Part shown: positions 1-10,372 of the stretch, one piece after another
How the letters are laid out: each line of letters opens with the position of its first letter
Position numbering within the stretch: the first letter of the stretch is position 1
Assembly: GCA_002633005.1 (NCBI GenBank)
Contig: NMRA01000089.1
Location: 498,001 to 558,000 of the forward strand
DNA: 60,000 bases
Direction of reading: 5' to 3'
DNA from: Phoronis australis
Lineage: Eukaryota; Phoronida; Phoronidae
Translations under genes and position numbers: made by a program
The notes under the pieces: model-generated
Seen by the model: only the letters and a program-made list of their open reading frames with translations
Databases searched by the model: none
What the model was told of the DNA's origin: nothing

Positions 1-1510
1 CCTTTCTCTCATTGCTGTCACATTAGATTGGTCACATATAGTGAAAATTTGAATTTTTAACATATCGAACAGAAATTCTCCAGTTGTTTTAGTAGGGCAA
101 AAACATTCCAAACATTTTAAGCCCAAATTGGTTTGATTTACAAAAAAAAAATATGTTTGGTCGATTATTCAAAGCAAAAGTACTATTGACAACATGAAAG
201 TAAGTGACTTTAATCCAGTGTTTGTAATACTCAGTGATATTTACACACACTTGCCGGCTAATGAGATTATGATATGCAAAATCGAAATCTGCCAACCTCG
301 TGTGTATATATGATAGCTCCTTAATCACACCAACCTACTGTCCTAATATTTGAAGTCCAGTTAATAACGATGCAACACGAGTTTGTTTTCTTACTTTATA
401 CCATAAACAAGGTTTCTGCAGAAATCTTCCAGTCATTCAGATTTTTTACACCATATTTTTGCATGGTGTTTTCTTTGTTACCGCCCACATTTTACATTAC
501 TGTGGCAAGCGTTGAAATGTATATCCATACACTAACTTCCATTTTCCAATCGTTCGTTGCTAGGGCCCGTAAATGGGGTCGTACTAAAGACGTTCGTACC
601 TCCAATTTGATGAATTCCTAATTCAGATGCTGTCTTCTTGAAATATCTAAGTAACTAGCAACTGTCAACCCATAAAATTATACATTCTCTGAAAGTGTAA
701 GAGTTGGGGTAAATCTATTAATGTAATTCACGACACTGTCATTTGTTATTAAAAATGCGTTATAAAAATGCCTGTGTTATTGAAAATATTTTTGAAAGGT
801 GTATACATTGATAGGGAAAACCCCTTTTGTCGGCGTTCATCAAACTTGAAATATGAAGGTAGTCTTTTAACTATAGAATGTGTAGAATGTGACCTACTAT
901 CCGTTCATGTCAGTAGCGATTTTCGCTCTTACAAAAAACGTAGCATTGACTTAAAAATGTGCTATGACCGGTTTAGTAACGAAATGACAGTATTCCTAAG
1001 AAAATTTAATAAAACAGGACCCTGGTGCCCTAATTTGTTTCAGGCTAAGTGTCACAACTATAATAGTTCGTATTAATTTGAATGGTACAAGATACATATT
1101 TCAATCAAACAGTCATTGAACTAATTGCCCTTGACGATGGGAGTGTCACGACTAGCCGCCATTGGAATATTCTTGTTTTGCCCTGCCATCACTCGTCTGA
1201 GAGGAGTTGGTAGAAGGATAACGTTTTCAATCCGACACCAAAGTTTCATTTCGACGCCAACACAAGTTTATGCATTAGAATTATTTTTGTCGCTGATTTC
1301 CTTTGTTTTCGTGTCACGCACATCACACAACGTCCAGAGCGACACCTCTCGTGGCTCCCCAAATTCCTCTATATTGAGATCGTGGTCGACATGCAACACT
1401 AAAACAAAATGTACCACGTTGAGCTAGGAGCGGATCTAGAGGGTATCGTGAAGAGATCCTACATATCCTGGACCGCTCCTGGTAACATCGTTCGTTATGA
1501 AAACTAGATT
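1..1510. other. No recognised gene; 3' flank of the 412-codon gene
   Basis: Short open frames occur on both strands (for example 768-1076 plus), but none shows a recognisable domain or splice context. The part from about 1080 to 1510 is richer in CpG than the rest and is the 3' flank of the minus-strand gene that follows. No AATAAA is visible on the minus strand close to that gene's stop. An ATTAAA-type hexamer occurs near 1003-1008, about 500 bases downstream, and is only a weak poly(A) candidate. A second minus frame (1323-1562) overlaps the gene's last codons in another frame and runs 79 codons; I treat it as a shadow. Confidence 0.5.
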
Positions 1511-2749
1511 TTACATTTTTCGTGGGCGTATATATCGACAGTTTTGATGCACTTTCCACCAATTTTTTATACTTTTATCTTCCTCTCCTAATTCCCTCAG
1601 CGCCGTTTCGCGCGCTTTCGTAATTTCTGCTGTGGTGAGGGTTAGGAGCCATTTTTGTGCCCGCTCCTTCGCTTTGCATAAGTCATTCTCGTCTGGTTCC
1701 AAAGGCATCGGCGATGCAATATCTCGCGTAGGGTTAATAGGAATAGTAATTCGTTCTTTCTTCTTTTTCTTCATTGCCTCCTCTCGCTTTTGTTTCATCA
1801 AGGTCGGATCCAGGGCGTTTGCACACAACTCATATGCTGCGCGCACAACGTTGTTTTCATGGCCTGTCGAATGGGAGTTATATATTTTGCCGAGATATCC
1901 AATGCTTCTAGGGGTTTCAGGCGTACTTTTAGTGGAACCTAAACCGATTTCAACTAGTCTTAGATAATCTAATAATGGCTTTGGATCGACCTTTATATAG
2001 TCATCGGGCAATTTAGTTGCCTTTTTCTTTTTCAACATGTGCTTTTCAGTTTGACTTTCCAAAGTATTTTCGATGCTATGCTCGCTTGATATTGGTGAAC
2101 AAACCTCTCCGTCGTTGGACGCAGAAAATTCTTGCGTTTCATCGCTTCCGAGGGACGTTGCGCTTAATTTCCGAATAATAGAGAGTGGTTTGTTTGTCGA
2201 GGTCTCTGGCTGTTTACCTAATTTACGGGCTTTAAAATCCCGCCTTGCCATTCGGGCACTTTCCACGCTGTCAAATAACTTTGGGTCCATTCCTGACTTT
2301 TTCAATACCCTGTCATGGCAACTAAAGAAACTTTTTCTTGCAACAGTCCCGTAATATTCTGGCGGCGCTGTTCGTGGTCGACGAACTTTGATGCGTGATT
2401 TTGCTGACTGATTTTGCCAACCCTCGTTGAATGCGTATGCTTGAAAACATTCACGACTTCGCGATTTTTTCAGCACGTTTCCCATACTACCTGATACTCC
2501 AGTTAAACCATCCATTGTCAACAATGATGTTGACTTCGTTGCATTTTGCTCTCGCCGAGCGGGCATTTCAAAGAATGGCGTGTACTGGCGTTCTAAAGAG
2601 TTCATGAATTCTGTAACTTCTAATCTGATGTCCGAATATTTAAACACGCTCGGAATACTGACTACCACTTCAGTTTTGCGTCGCTTTGTTTTCTTAGCCC
2701 TTATCTTCGGGTTAATCTGATCCAAACTCTCATTCCCGACCCAGCTCAT
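1511..2749 (-). CDS. Intronless 412-residue basic protein of unknown function
   Basis: I do not recognise this protein with certainty. The frame runs 412 codons without a stop in AT-rich DNA. An in-frame TAA lies two codons before the ATG, and the frame ends in TAA, so the start is well bracketed; the start context is AAG-ATG-A. The protein is basic and mostly hydrophilic. There is a KKTKRRK patch at residues 19-25, a predicted helix around SVFKYSDIRLEVTEFMNSLE (34-53), a RRPRTAPPEYYG segment (123-134), a Ser/Glu-rich probably disordered stretch (180-235), lysine runs (240-244 and 327-331), and a charged amphipathic C-terminal helix (355-392) ending in NWWKVHQNCRYIRPRKM. I see no signal peptide, membrane segment or catalytic motif. 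The style suits a coiled-coil, cytoskeletal or ciliary protein; a CCDC60-type protein is only a guess. It is either a single-exon gene or a retrocopy. Confidence 0.8.
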   Translation of the reverse strand: MSWVGNESLDQINPKIRAKKTKRRKTEVVVSIPSVFKYSDIRLEVTEFMNSLERQYTPFFEMPARREQNATKSTSLLTMDGLTGVSGSMGNVLKKSRSRECFQAYAFNEGWQNQSAKSRIKVRRPRTAPPEYYGTVARKSFFSCHDRVLKKSGMDPKLFDSVESARMARRDFKARKLGKQPETSTNKPLSIIRKLSATSLGSDETQEFSASNDGEVCSPISSEHSIENTLESQTEKHMLKKKKATKLPDDYIKVDPKPLLDYLRLVEIGLGSTKSTPETPRSIGYLGKIYNSHSTGHENNVVRAAYELCANALDPTLMKQKREEAMKKKKKERITIPINPTRDIASPMPLEPDENDLCKAKERAQKWLLTLTTAEITKARETALRELGEEDKSIKNWWKVHQNCRYIRPRKM

Positions 2750-4389
2750 CTTCGTTTATCAAGTTGAGATTTGCTGCCGTCTCCCACGTTGGCAGATTTT
2801 AATTGCCTGGATGTGTCTCGTTGACTTCCGCAACCAATAAACCATGCGCGATTGTATGTATTTTACGTCTCTAGTCGTCAACAAACTCTCCGCAACTGAT
2901 CAAGTCGTGGCTTCGAATGGCCCATTGGAGTAGTGACGAAGTAAATGACAAATTAAATAAAAATAGGCCTACTCAAAGTGTCTTCACCGCAGTTAATGAG
3001 ATGTAGAATTGTGGGTTAGTAGTTAATTTGCAACGAAATTGCTGTCTCCGTCGTAGAAACTAAAATAGTTGAATATATACCTGGCGTGTACTAAATGCCC
3101 TGCATTGTTCGTAAGTCGAAGCGGTGTAGGTCCTCTAGGTGTCAACTACGTTTCTCTCACCGTCAAGTGATGTCTTCGCTCTTAGTATTGCACCATGTTT
3201 CACCGTTAATGTCTTTTCGTGACAATTCACCAAACATGCTCCATCACTTTTCTGATTTGCCGGTCAGGGCAAAGTAACGTATGCGTTTTCATACCGAACA
3301 TCACTTTCAAGTATTTCCATTTTATAAAATATCGGTAACTGAAAAATCGATCCACAACTTCAAAACAAACAGACTGTCAAGCCACGTCGCTAATCTGTTT
3401 GTCCAATTGTAAATTACGAAAGTGATGGTCACGAAAACAATTATTTTCATCACGTCCAAATCGGTTTTTGCCGCAAGCGTACATTCTCAGGTGCTATTTT
3501 TATGATTCAGTCTCTTTGAGCTTCTTTCATCGAACAAAATTTGACACCACATTCACTTCTTGCATTTTTTTCTTGAAATTGCTCCAGTATTTACGAAATT
3601 TCTCTGTAGCTATAACATCCTGATTGTTCGCCAACCACTGCATTAAATTCCATTATAGTATTTGAAGAACATGTTAATATGGCCTAACCATCTGTCCGTC
3701 GGCATAAATGTAATTTTACCAACGTGAACCATTCGCTGAATTCGTAAATTTACCCTGTCGTATTCCGGGGAGCCGTCGGTTAACCTAATGAGGAAAAGAC
3801 GCCTTACACACACAATTATTCCAAGCCGGGTGCTTGATCTCTCGAAGAGCCTCCCCTACGTGTTTTAATCCCAGCTTTATTAAAGGCGAACAACAAACAC
3901 TTCGATGACTTCTTATCGAGATCTGAGTGTTGACCACCTATATAACGGGTTTATCTACTGACCACACTGCGTGTGAGATGAAGTACAAAGTTTTGAGTCC
4001 CCCGACTTTACCGTGCTATCATACTACACTGTACACAGCTATCATTTCTTTCCAAAAGCACGAATTTGCCTCTTCAGGAAAGACTTCCATAATGCATCTT
4101 TAGCGCCTTATATGAACTATTCGACGATTTCCAATAGTGCCCTTTATAAAAGATTTATGCCGGTAGCGGCAACCTCCACTGTCCATTTCATATTTATCAT
4201 GCTGAAATCCAGCAAATAATTTGACAAAAACTACCAACATTTGCTTGTCCGCTCAGACCATAGGCCACTACTCTCGATGCCTAGTAATTCAAGGTTTATT
4301 ACGAAGCGAAATTTCCCAGTATAGTCTGTCAGAAATTACTAAAGTGTCTGATCAATTTTATCAAACCATCTTCTGTGCATTGGCCTGTA
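2750..4389. other. 5' flank of the 412-codon gene; no gene seen
   Basis: This is the presumed promoter side of the minus-strand gene. CpG is relatively frequent up to about 3900, which fits a promoter-proximal region. I see no clear TATA box, X-box or other named motif. Short frames at 3095-3277 and 4013-4219 look random. Confidence 0.4.
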
Positions 4390-4390
4390 A

Positions 4391-4460
4391 ATATACATAC
4401 ATACAAACATACGTACAAACGTACATACATACGTACATACATACATATATACATACATAA
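4391..4460. repeat. TACA/CATA microsatellite 1
   Basis: This is an imperfect tetranucleotide array of CATA units, interrupted by AAAC and GTAC variants. It shares the variant run CAAACGTACATACATACGTA with the array at 5259-5390. Open frames across it (YVCMYVCM-type peptides) are artefacts. Confidence 0.9.
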
Positions 4461-5089
4461 ATGTAGATTTAGGCACAGGCCAAGGAATAAATGAAACTTG
4501 ATCCTTTTCATGAGTGTGATCGTCGCCATTTAATTTAAAATGCACTTAACAGCAGATTAGCTCTGATATCTGTGATGATTAATTAAAAATTCCAATGAGA
4601 ATGACCGTTGATGGGACAGCACGTATTTTTAAATTACTATCGCTTCGTCGGTTACCCACGGATTTGATTGTTCTACAGAATCCCGGGTTTTAAGGTTATG
4701 TAGGACCTTTTAAAATGACAAGTCTATGTATTGAGCTAAATATTTACTGCAGATTTTACTATAAAAAGTGTATTTTTTAAAAGTAGAAATCATGTAATGA
4801 ATAGACGAAACGTTGAATGAACATGAACTTTTTCATTTGTGCGGCGATTGTCCGTTTTTAATCGTACTATGACTAAAAACTGATATAATTAAGACATTAT
4901 GTAGAATTGGATTTTTGACTTTTGCCGACTTTGATAGGAAAACAACGGTATGAATAACATAATGAATTTGTTTTGATATAAATGTTCAACATGTGATCTC
5001 AAAAACGCTGTTACAGATTTTTAAAATATCATTTCGATTTCGTATTTCGCAACTTTAGATTTTTTATAAAAATCATAGAAGTCCTATTT
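4461..5089. other. AT-rich anonymous sequence
   Basis: No gene, RNA or repeat family recognised. It separates two related tetranucleotide arrays. Confidence 0.5.
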
Positions 5090-5258
5090 TTATATATGGC
5101 CCTTGATTAAAAAGTTGAACAGTTCAATTCCAAACACTGTTTTGGAGAACAGTAAGCAAAGCACACAATCTGAAAGTTTCAAATGAATGTGACTAGCAGT
5201 TTCTGAGATATGATGATCCGAAGTATTAGCCAAGCTTTGATATTGTTCTAGGGTCCTC
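5090..5258 (+). repeat. Dispersed repeat, family E, copy 1
   Basis: The segment holds TTTTGGAGAACA, then TTTCTGAGATATGATG, then TTCTAGGGTCCTC. The same ordered blocks occur at 52990-53185 (plus) and, inverted, at about 24660-24850. Identity is modest. It is a short non-coding dispersed family; this copy is followed directly by the tetranucleotide array. Confidence 0.5.
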
Positions 5259-5390
5259 CATACATACGTACATGCATGCATGCATACATACATACATACA
5301 TACAAACGTACATACATACGTACATACATACATACATACATACATACATACATACATACATACTTACATACATACATACATACATACATG
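5259..5390. repeat. TACA/CATA microsatellite 2
   Basis: A tetranucleotide array of about 33 units, mostly CATA/TACA with GTAC, GCAT and AAAC variants. It directly abuts the 3' end of a family E copy and shares an internal variant pattern with the array at 4391-4460. Confidence 0.95.
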
Positions 5391-5869
5391 TAACCTTAAA
5401 AGGTCAATAAACACGTGATTTGGATGCCAAAACTCAGTTTTGATATAGGCCACTTAAATTCGTTCTCCTTTTGTTTTTCGATAAGATTAGAAACGATTTC
5501 TAGGAGTGAGAACCGGTCGTTTTTGCTTCACTAACCAGACTCACTAATTTTTTTAAATGTTGGTGCGTAGTAATTGCTGTTAAGTCGAGAAAGCGCTAGA
5601 AAGCGTTACATCCGGGCATTAAGTTGGTGGTCGCTGTTGGTTAGTTTTAGTCGCTAAGGTACTATTTCCTGCACCAAGGAAATCGTGGGCATTTTTTTAG
5701 TTTAAGTAAGTTTATTCGGTGACACAAGTAATAAAATAAGCACAGTAATTTTCCAAGAGGCGTTGCTAAGCGCAAACGCGCAAAGTTAGCAAAAATAACA
5801 AAAGCCGCGTGAAGAGCATTAGCACTAAGGATAACATCAATTAAAATTGGTGTGAAAATGCCGGTCCGT
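5391..5869. other. Anonymous sequence
   Basis: No gene recognised. A good isolated 5' splice-site match (AAGTAAGT) lies near 5704-5711, but no convincing exon precedes it. Confidence 0.4.
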
Positions 5870-5928
5870 TACCGACGGTTCAAAGTCAGGTAAAATATTA
5901 CCGACGGTTCAAAGTCAGGTAAAATAGT
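5870..5928. repeat. 29-bp tandem duplication
   Basis: Two adjacent near-identical units contain ACCGACGGTTCAAAGTCAGG, starting at 5871 and 5900. This is a simple local duplication next to the hammerhead-like hairpin. Confidence 0.85.
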
Positions 5929-5970
5929 ATAAAATAAAGCACGAACGTCGGTATTAAAGTTTATTAAAAT

Positions 5971-6010
5971 AGTCCTCGCGTTTCGAGCGGTATACGCTCT
6001 TTATCAAGGG
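5971..6010 (-). ncRNA. Degenerate hammerhead-ribozyme-like motif
   Basis: Read on the minus strand, the order is TTGATAA, an A, a perfect 5-bp stem GAGCG/CGCTC closed by a TATAC loop, then GAAAC. A hammerhead core reads CUGAUGA, stem II, GAAA, so five of seven bases of the first box and the whole second box match. The two differences are C3 to U and G8 to A. I find no clean stem I or stem III, so it is probably a remnant rather than an active ribozyme. An AATAAA-type run lies just downstream on the same strand (5957-5966). Hammerhead motifs of this sort are known from Penelope-like and related retroelements; that origin is an inference here. Confidence 0.3.
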
Positions 6011-6437
6011 TACGATACAGACTGCCGAATAGATAGTGTACAACGTAGCACAGTCGATAATAACAGAGAGACTTCGCATACAGCGCACTTTACAATAATA
6101 ATTAGGCTTGTACATGTAATTAAAACACAATATACATATAGTATTTCATGACAAGCAACAACACACTAAAACAATTCTCAAACATTAGTTTTAAGAGGCG
6201 CCTAAGTTGTTTAGGAAGAGCAAACACCTGTAAAGAAATTCGATGTTTTTAAACCAGAACATAGTTTAAAGTGGCTTAAGTATCGCTGAGATATACAATA
6301 TCTTTATTTGGAAATGGTTAATTATAAAAAGTGACATTTCCCATGCGTTGCTTTCTCAATAGAGCTATTGTTGTGTCAATAAGCGGGAATCATGTACTTT
6401 CTTGAAAATAATTATTGCACGCAGTAAAGAAATCTGT
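6011..6437. other. AT-rich anonymous sequence
   Basis: No gene or repeat recognised beyond the left boundary of the following inverted-repeat element. Confidence 0.4.
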
Positions 6438-6872
6438 GCCCGGTTGCGTGAAACAGTCCTAAATAGGGACTCAACTAAGTTTCCTAAATGCACTGCGTAT
6501 TTTTGGACTTATGAAAACATCGATTGCCCTTTCTTATATTGTTTTAGTTTCATTACTAAGTCAACTTTTGACTTTGATACAAATCGAGAGAGAACTCTAC
6601 GTTAAATTGTCAACCATCGAAAATAATTAGGGATCTTTTCATACAACACCCCCAATTTAAGGACTAAGTCCCTATTTATTTTCAATGAGCTCTGCGGGCT
6701 GAGTTTTTATTTATATTAGTAGAAAATGTCATTAATTAAAGAGGAGCTCATAATTAAGATGATGATAGAAAAAATATTGCATCTGTGAGTCCACATACAG
6801 ACACAAATAAGAAAAAAGACTTAGGGACCTTCAAGTTGAGTCCCTATTTAGGACTGTTTCGTGTAACCGGCC
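6438..6872. mobile_element. MITE-like element with about 40-55-bp terminal inverted repeats
   Basis: The left end (CCCGGTTGCGTGAAACAGTC followed by CTAAATAGGGACTCAACT) is mirrored at the right end (AGTTGAGTCCCTATTTAGGA followed by CTGTTTCGTGTAACCGG). The interior has a further AGTCCCTATTTA block near 6666-6677 and no coding capacity. The short length, long inverted ends and lack of a transposase frame indicate a non-autonomous DNA transposon. I could not define a target-site duplication with confidence. Confidence 0.75.
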
Positions 6873-8414
6873 ACTGGAGACCCCCTACAGATACAATAAT
6901 GTTTGTTTTGAAATGGCTAGAAAACGTGCTAAAGCGTGAAAACGCGGACAGGCGAGAAATCGCAGTTGTGCGTGAAACGCATACGTACCCACGGAACATT
7001 ATCGTAGAACTTTAATTCGTTTCCGCAGTAATTGTTTCAATTAAAGTGCCCACTTGTGTTGTTGAATAAACCATGCAATATATACAGCTTGCAGTAGATA
7101 AGATCGTTGCGTAAGTGTGAAGAGGCCGAGTAAGCATTCTTAGTGTGCAAATTTATATTGGGTACACATCCAGTCCAATTGTTGTCTCCAGTTTCTTCTA
7201 AATGCTCAGTGAAGTAATTAACATGCCGTATAGGCTTAGTTCTGCTGGCATTTTACTGGCCGCATCCGGTAAGAGCTAGCTCAGAGGAGCACTCAGGGGT
7301 GGTGGTACGCTACTGAGACCATGCGCGCACCCAGGGGCGCTCAGTTTTTTTGTTAGCAAAAGCCTGATCACTTTATCAGAGATTCGAGCCCTCCATATTA
7401 AAGGCTGGGTGCGCGCGTGGAGACATTCGAATTCCCAGTTCTCTGATCCTTCTGAGAATCGGACAGCAGCCGGGAAAATAGGCAGGATCATGAGCTCAGT
7501 CGGAAATCGTCACTCTTAGTATTTGTTGTACTAAAGTTTGACCAGTGACTAATATTTTCTCGCACGCCCACCCAAACCTCCAAGACGCCGAATCCTTTCC
7601 TACTTAGTTTTTCATGTCAGCCGCCTCTCCACGATATTCAAATCCTCTCATTGAGTGTAAATCATCCGATTTCTTACGTGAAGTAAATTCCAGGGGGTAC
7701 TAATTCATTGTGTAGGCCTATCTATCAGAAAGTAAAGTTTGGTTTATTTTAATTAGCGAAATTGTATTTTACGGTCTTTATTATAGTTTTTTTGAGTTTA
7801 TGTCAGTACTAGGCCAAATGCCGCACTGATCCGTAAGTCGAATCGGTTCAGAATTTTGGACATTTATAGTTTTAAATTATTCGGAAACTAGTGATAAGTT
7901 TTCATCCGATAGATCACAGACAATTGTGAGGTATGGTTCTGAGTAAATCGGTTTGTGCTAAAATTCGTATTTACGAAATTTAAAACAAAATTAAAACGGA
8001 CATCATAAGTCCGACGGATACAGGGCGCTTTCTGGTACGCTCATCACAGACGACTCTTTTGCGCCTAATGGTCGAAAACATTCTAGCAAAGACGTTAACA
8101 GTCTCTGAAACTAGTGAGCCAGTGTTTTCAGGGCTCCACCTATCGGACAAAAGTTTGCTTCCGGAAAGTTATATCTGTGTGAGTACATGTACAGTGCAAG
8201 CCTGTTGCACAGATACTGGATAATTGTGATTATGTTTATTTATTACAGTCTATGGTTACACTTCTGGCAAATTAATAGGTGTAACACTTCCGGATTTGTT
8301 CTGCCTTCCACTCTTTCTCAGAGACAGCTAAAGAACTCCACTTCGCGGATCGTAGGCCATCGTGATGCATCTGACACTGACAGTGACACTGCTGTCTGTC
8401 GGCGTCAGGCGTCA
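6873..8414. other. No gene; contains a GC-rich hairpin at 7319-7420
   Basis: The stretch is anonymous apart from a 16-bp GC-rich inverted repeat, CCATGCGCGCACCCAG at 7319-7334 and CTGGGTGCGCGCGTGG at 7405-7420, with one mismatch and a 70-base loop that itself contains CTGAT...ATCAG. Short frames here look random. Confidence 0.5.
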
Positions 8415-8415
8415 T

Positions 8416-9003
8416 AGCTAGCTAGCTAGACTCGCTGGTTCCCTACGTGTTTAGCCAACACGCAGGTATCACGCAGTAGCATGTGCTTTAGCATTGGTTG
8501 ATGTAACCTCAGCAGTCATTGGTTAACTTTATAACAACGTAAAAAAATGGCAGATTACAAATGATTTTTAACCTTTTTGTGCAAGTGGCGTAGCAGCAAC
8601 TATTTCGTTCCTGCAGTAGTGTTTAATAGCTGCGTGCTTAAGCACATACATGTACAATAAACACATATCTGGCAGTGTGTTATTTATACTGTATGAATGC
8701 AGGACAGTATCGTAAACAAAAGTCATCGACAGTAGAAAGATGCACTCCGAAAAGGCGCAACCACAATCATGGGATTCATATTTCTTGAACATCAGTTTTA
8801 AGCACCAATTTATCAGTACAACAGACCACATTTACACTTCCTCCATCAGTCATGCCAGTTTGTTTGCGTAAAGCGGTGCCTGTTGAGAATTTGACCAGCC
8901 AATCAGAAACGCCGGTGTAAAAAAATTTCCCAAGGAAAATTAAGCTATACCTGCGTGCTGGCTACCCCCTAGCGGCATGCAGGAAACCAGCGAGGCTAGC
9001 TAG
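8416..9003. mobile_element. MITE-like element with about 50-bp terminal inverted repeats
   Basis: The left end runs CTAGCTAGACTCGCTGGTTC to AACACGCAGGTAT (about 8420-8470). It is mirrored at about 8946-9003 by TATACCTGCGTGCTGG to AACCAGCGAGGCTAGCTAG. The interior, about 470 bases, has no frame with a recognisable product. The 87-codon minus frame at 8568-8831 lies inside and shows no transposase motif. It is probably a non-autonomous DNA transposon. Confidence 0.7.
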
Positions 9004-10290
9004 AGAATGATATAAAAAGTTGGCAAAGTGTAGCTGACTTTTTCAGTCCATTCCAACTCAATATAGTCCTCCCGCAACGAAACTAATTAATGTAGCATCA
9101 ACTGTGTGCAAATTTTTGTGACAATCACATGACACCTTCTTATTTCTGACATCACTCTCCTGCTTTTGTTGCAAAGACAATTCAGACATCGATTTCAAAA
9201 CGGTATGCTTGTGATACACGTGTCGTTTTCTCGATGTTTAATCTTGTCATTTTTCGGAAGATCATAACAACATCTCAGAACGACAGAAGCAACATTTCCT
9301 TAGAATTCCATTTTTTGGTAATAATAAAGTGTCCAAAACTACCAATGACGTGCAACCACTTCTAGTAATTTCATGTAAACTGTGACTGTGTGCAAACTTG
9401 AGGCAAAAGAGCAGTAGATTGAAGAATTGGTGAAAATAGAAGTTGGCCAACATGTGGCGCTCTGTGTTCTGACATACAATGATCTCTCCACAAATTTAAT
9501 TGCAGAATAACAGCATCCACTTTCCGAGCTAGTTTACTAATAAGAGTTATTTGTAGTTTTGACTGCATTAATTTTATGTCAGATTATGTTTTGCTTGCAT
9601 TTTACCAAAATTATTCCATTAACCTGTACATAGTACAGCTCTGCATCAAGGCTACTGAACCGTACAAATACCACAGGTGGATTGGTCTGCAAAAAATAAA
9701 GCAGTGACAGCGTGAGGAAATATTAACATTGTACTGCGAAAACAAGATTTGGCAATTTGTGGAGTTTTAGTTTGTGTGTGCGTTTAGGGGGGGAGGAGGA
9801 CTCAGACCCGATTTCAAGTGTCCGTTTCAAACAACCGGCACAATGGTAACGATAACTATGGCTGATTAATGCCGCTCTCGGTCGATATGCGCTGATATCC
9901 CAGGCGAATGGCTGTGGTGCTGCACACTACGACTCCGTTACCATCACCTGCTCCACTGTGCAATAAAGAAAATTACTTTGTTTTTTCAATGTAAACGGAA
10001 GCTGAGTGACGATGAAGAAATAGAAGCCGGAAAGATGTAAATTTTAATCGAAGCCTTAGTGACTCACTCAGAAACTTATACTTCTCTCTTTGTCAAGCAT
10101 TAAAATTGAAGACGATTTGCAAAGCAAGCGCGGGGTTAATGCCAACACGAAAAATGGATTTGGTTTCTTGGGTAACTGAAAACTGTTTGAAATACATCAA
10201 ACTTTTGCTACGAACTGGTATCACAAAACGGAAAGAAGCAGGTTCGCGCACGTACGCTGTGGACCATAAACAAGTATGTCTCTTAGCACA
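9004..10290. other. No gene recognised
   Basis: A weak acceptor-like tract (CTGACTTTTTCAG) ends at about 9045, but no sustained open frame follows. Nothing else stands out. Confidence 0.4.
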
Positions 10291-10372
10291 GTGTTTAGTT
10301 GGAAGCATGGTGATGCAATGGAGGAGTACATGCACTCTCATCAATAGGTTGTGAGTTCAAATCCTTCCAGTT
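10291..10372 (+). repeat. Possible tRNA-derived SINE head or tRNA-like relic
   Basis: GAGTTCAAATCC at about 10352-10363 resembles a polymerase III B box. TTTAGTTGG about 60 bases upstream could be a decayed A box. The segment does not fold into a tRNA that I can draw. The call rests on the B-box resemblance alone. Confidence 0.2.

Noticed and set aside
4221-5389. Open frames encoding YVCMYV and YIHTYIHT repeats
   Set aside because: They are translations of the TACA microsatellites in all frames.
5872-5885. GGTTCAAAGTC as a tRNA B box
   Set aside because: The last positions do not fit, there is no A box or cloverleaf, and it is part of a tandem duplication.
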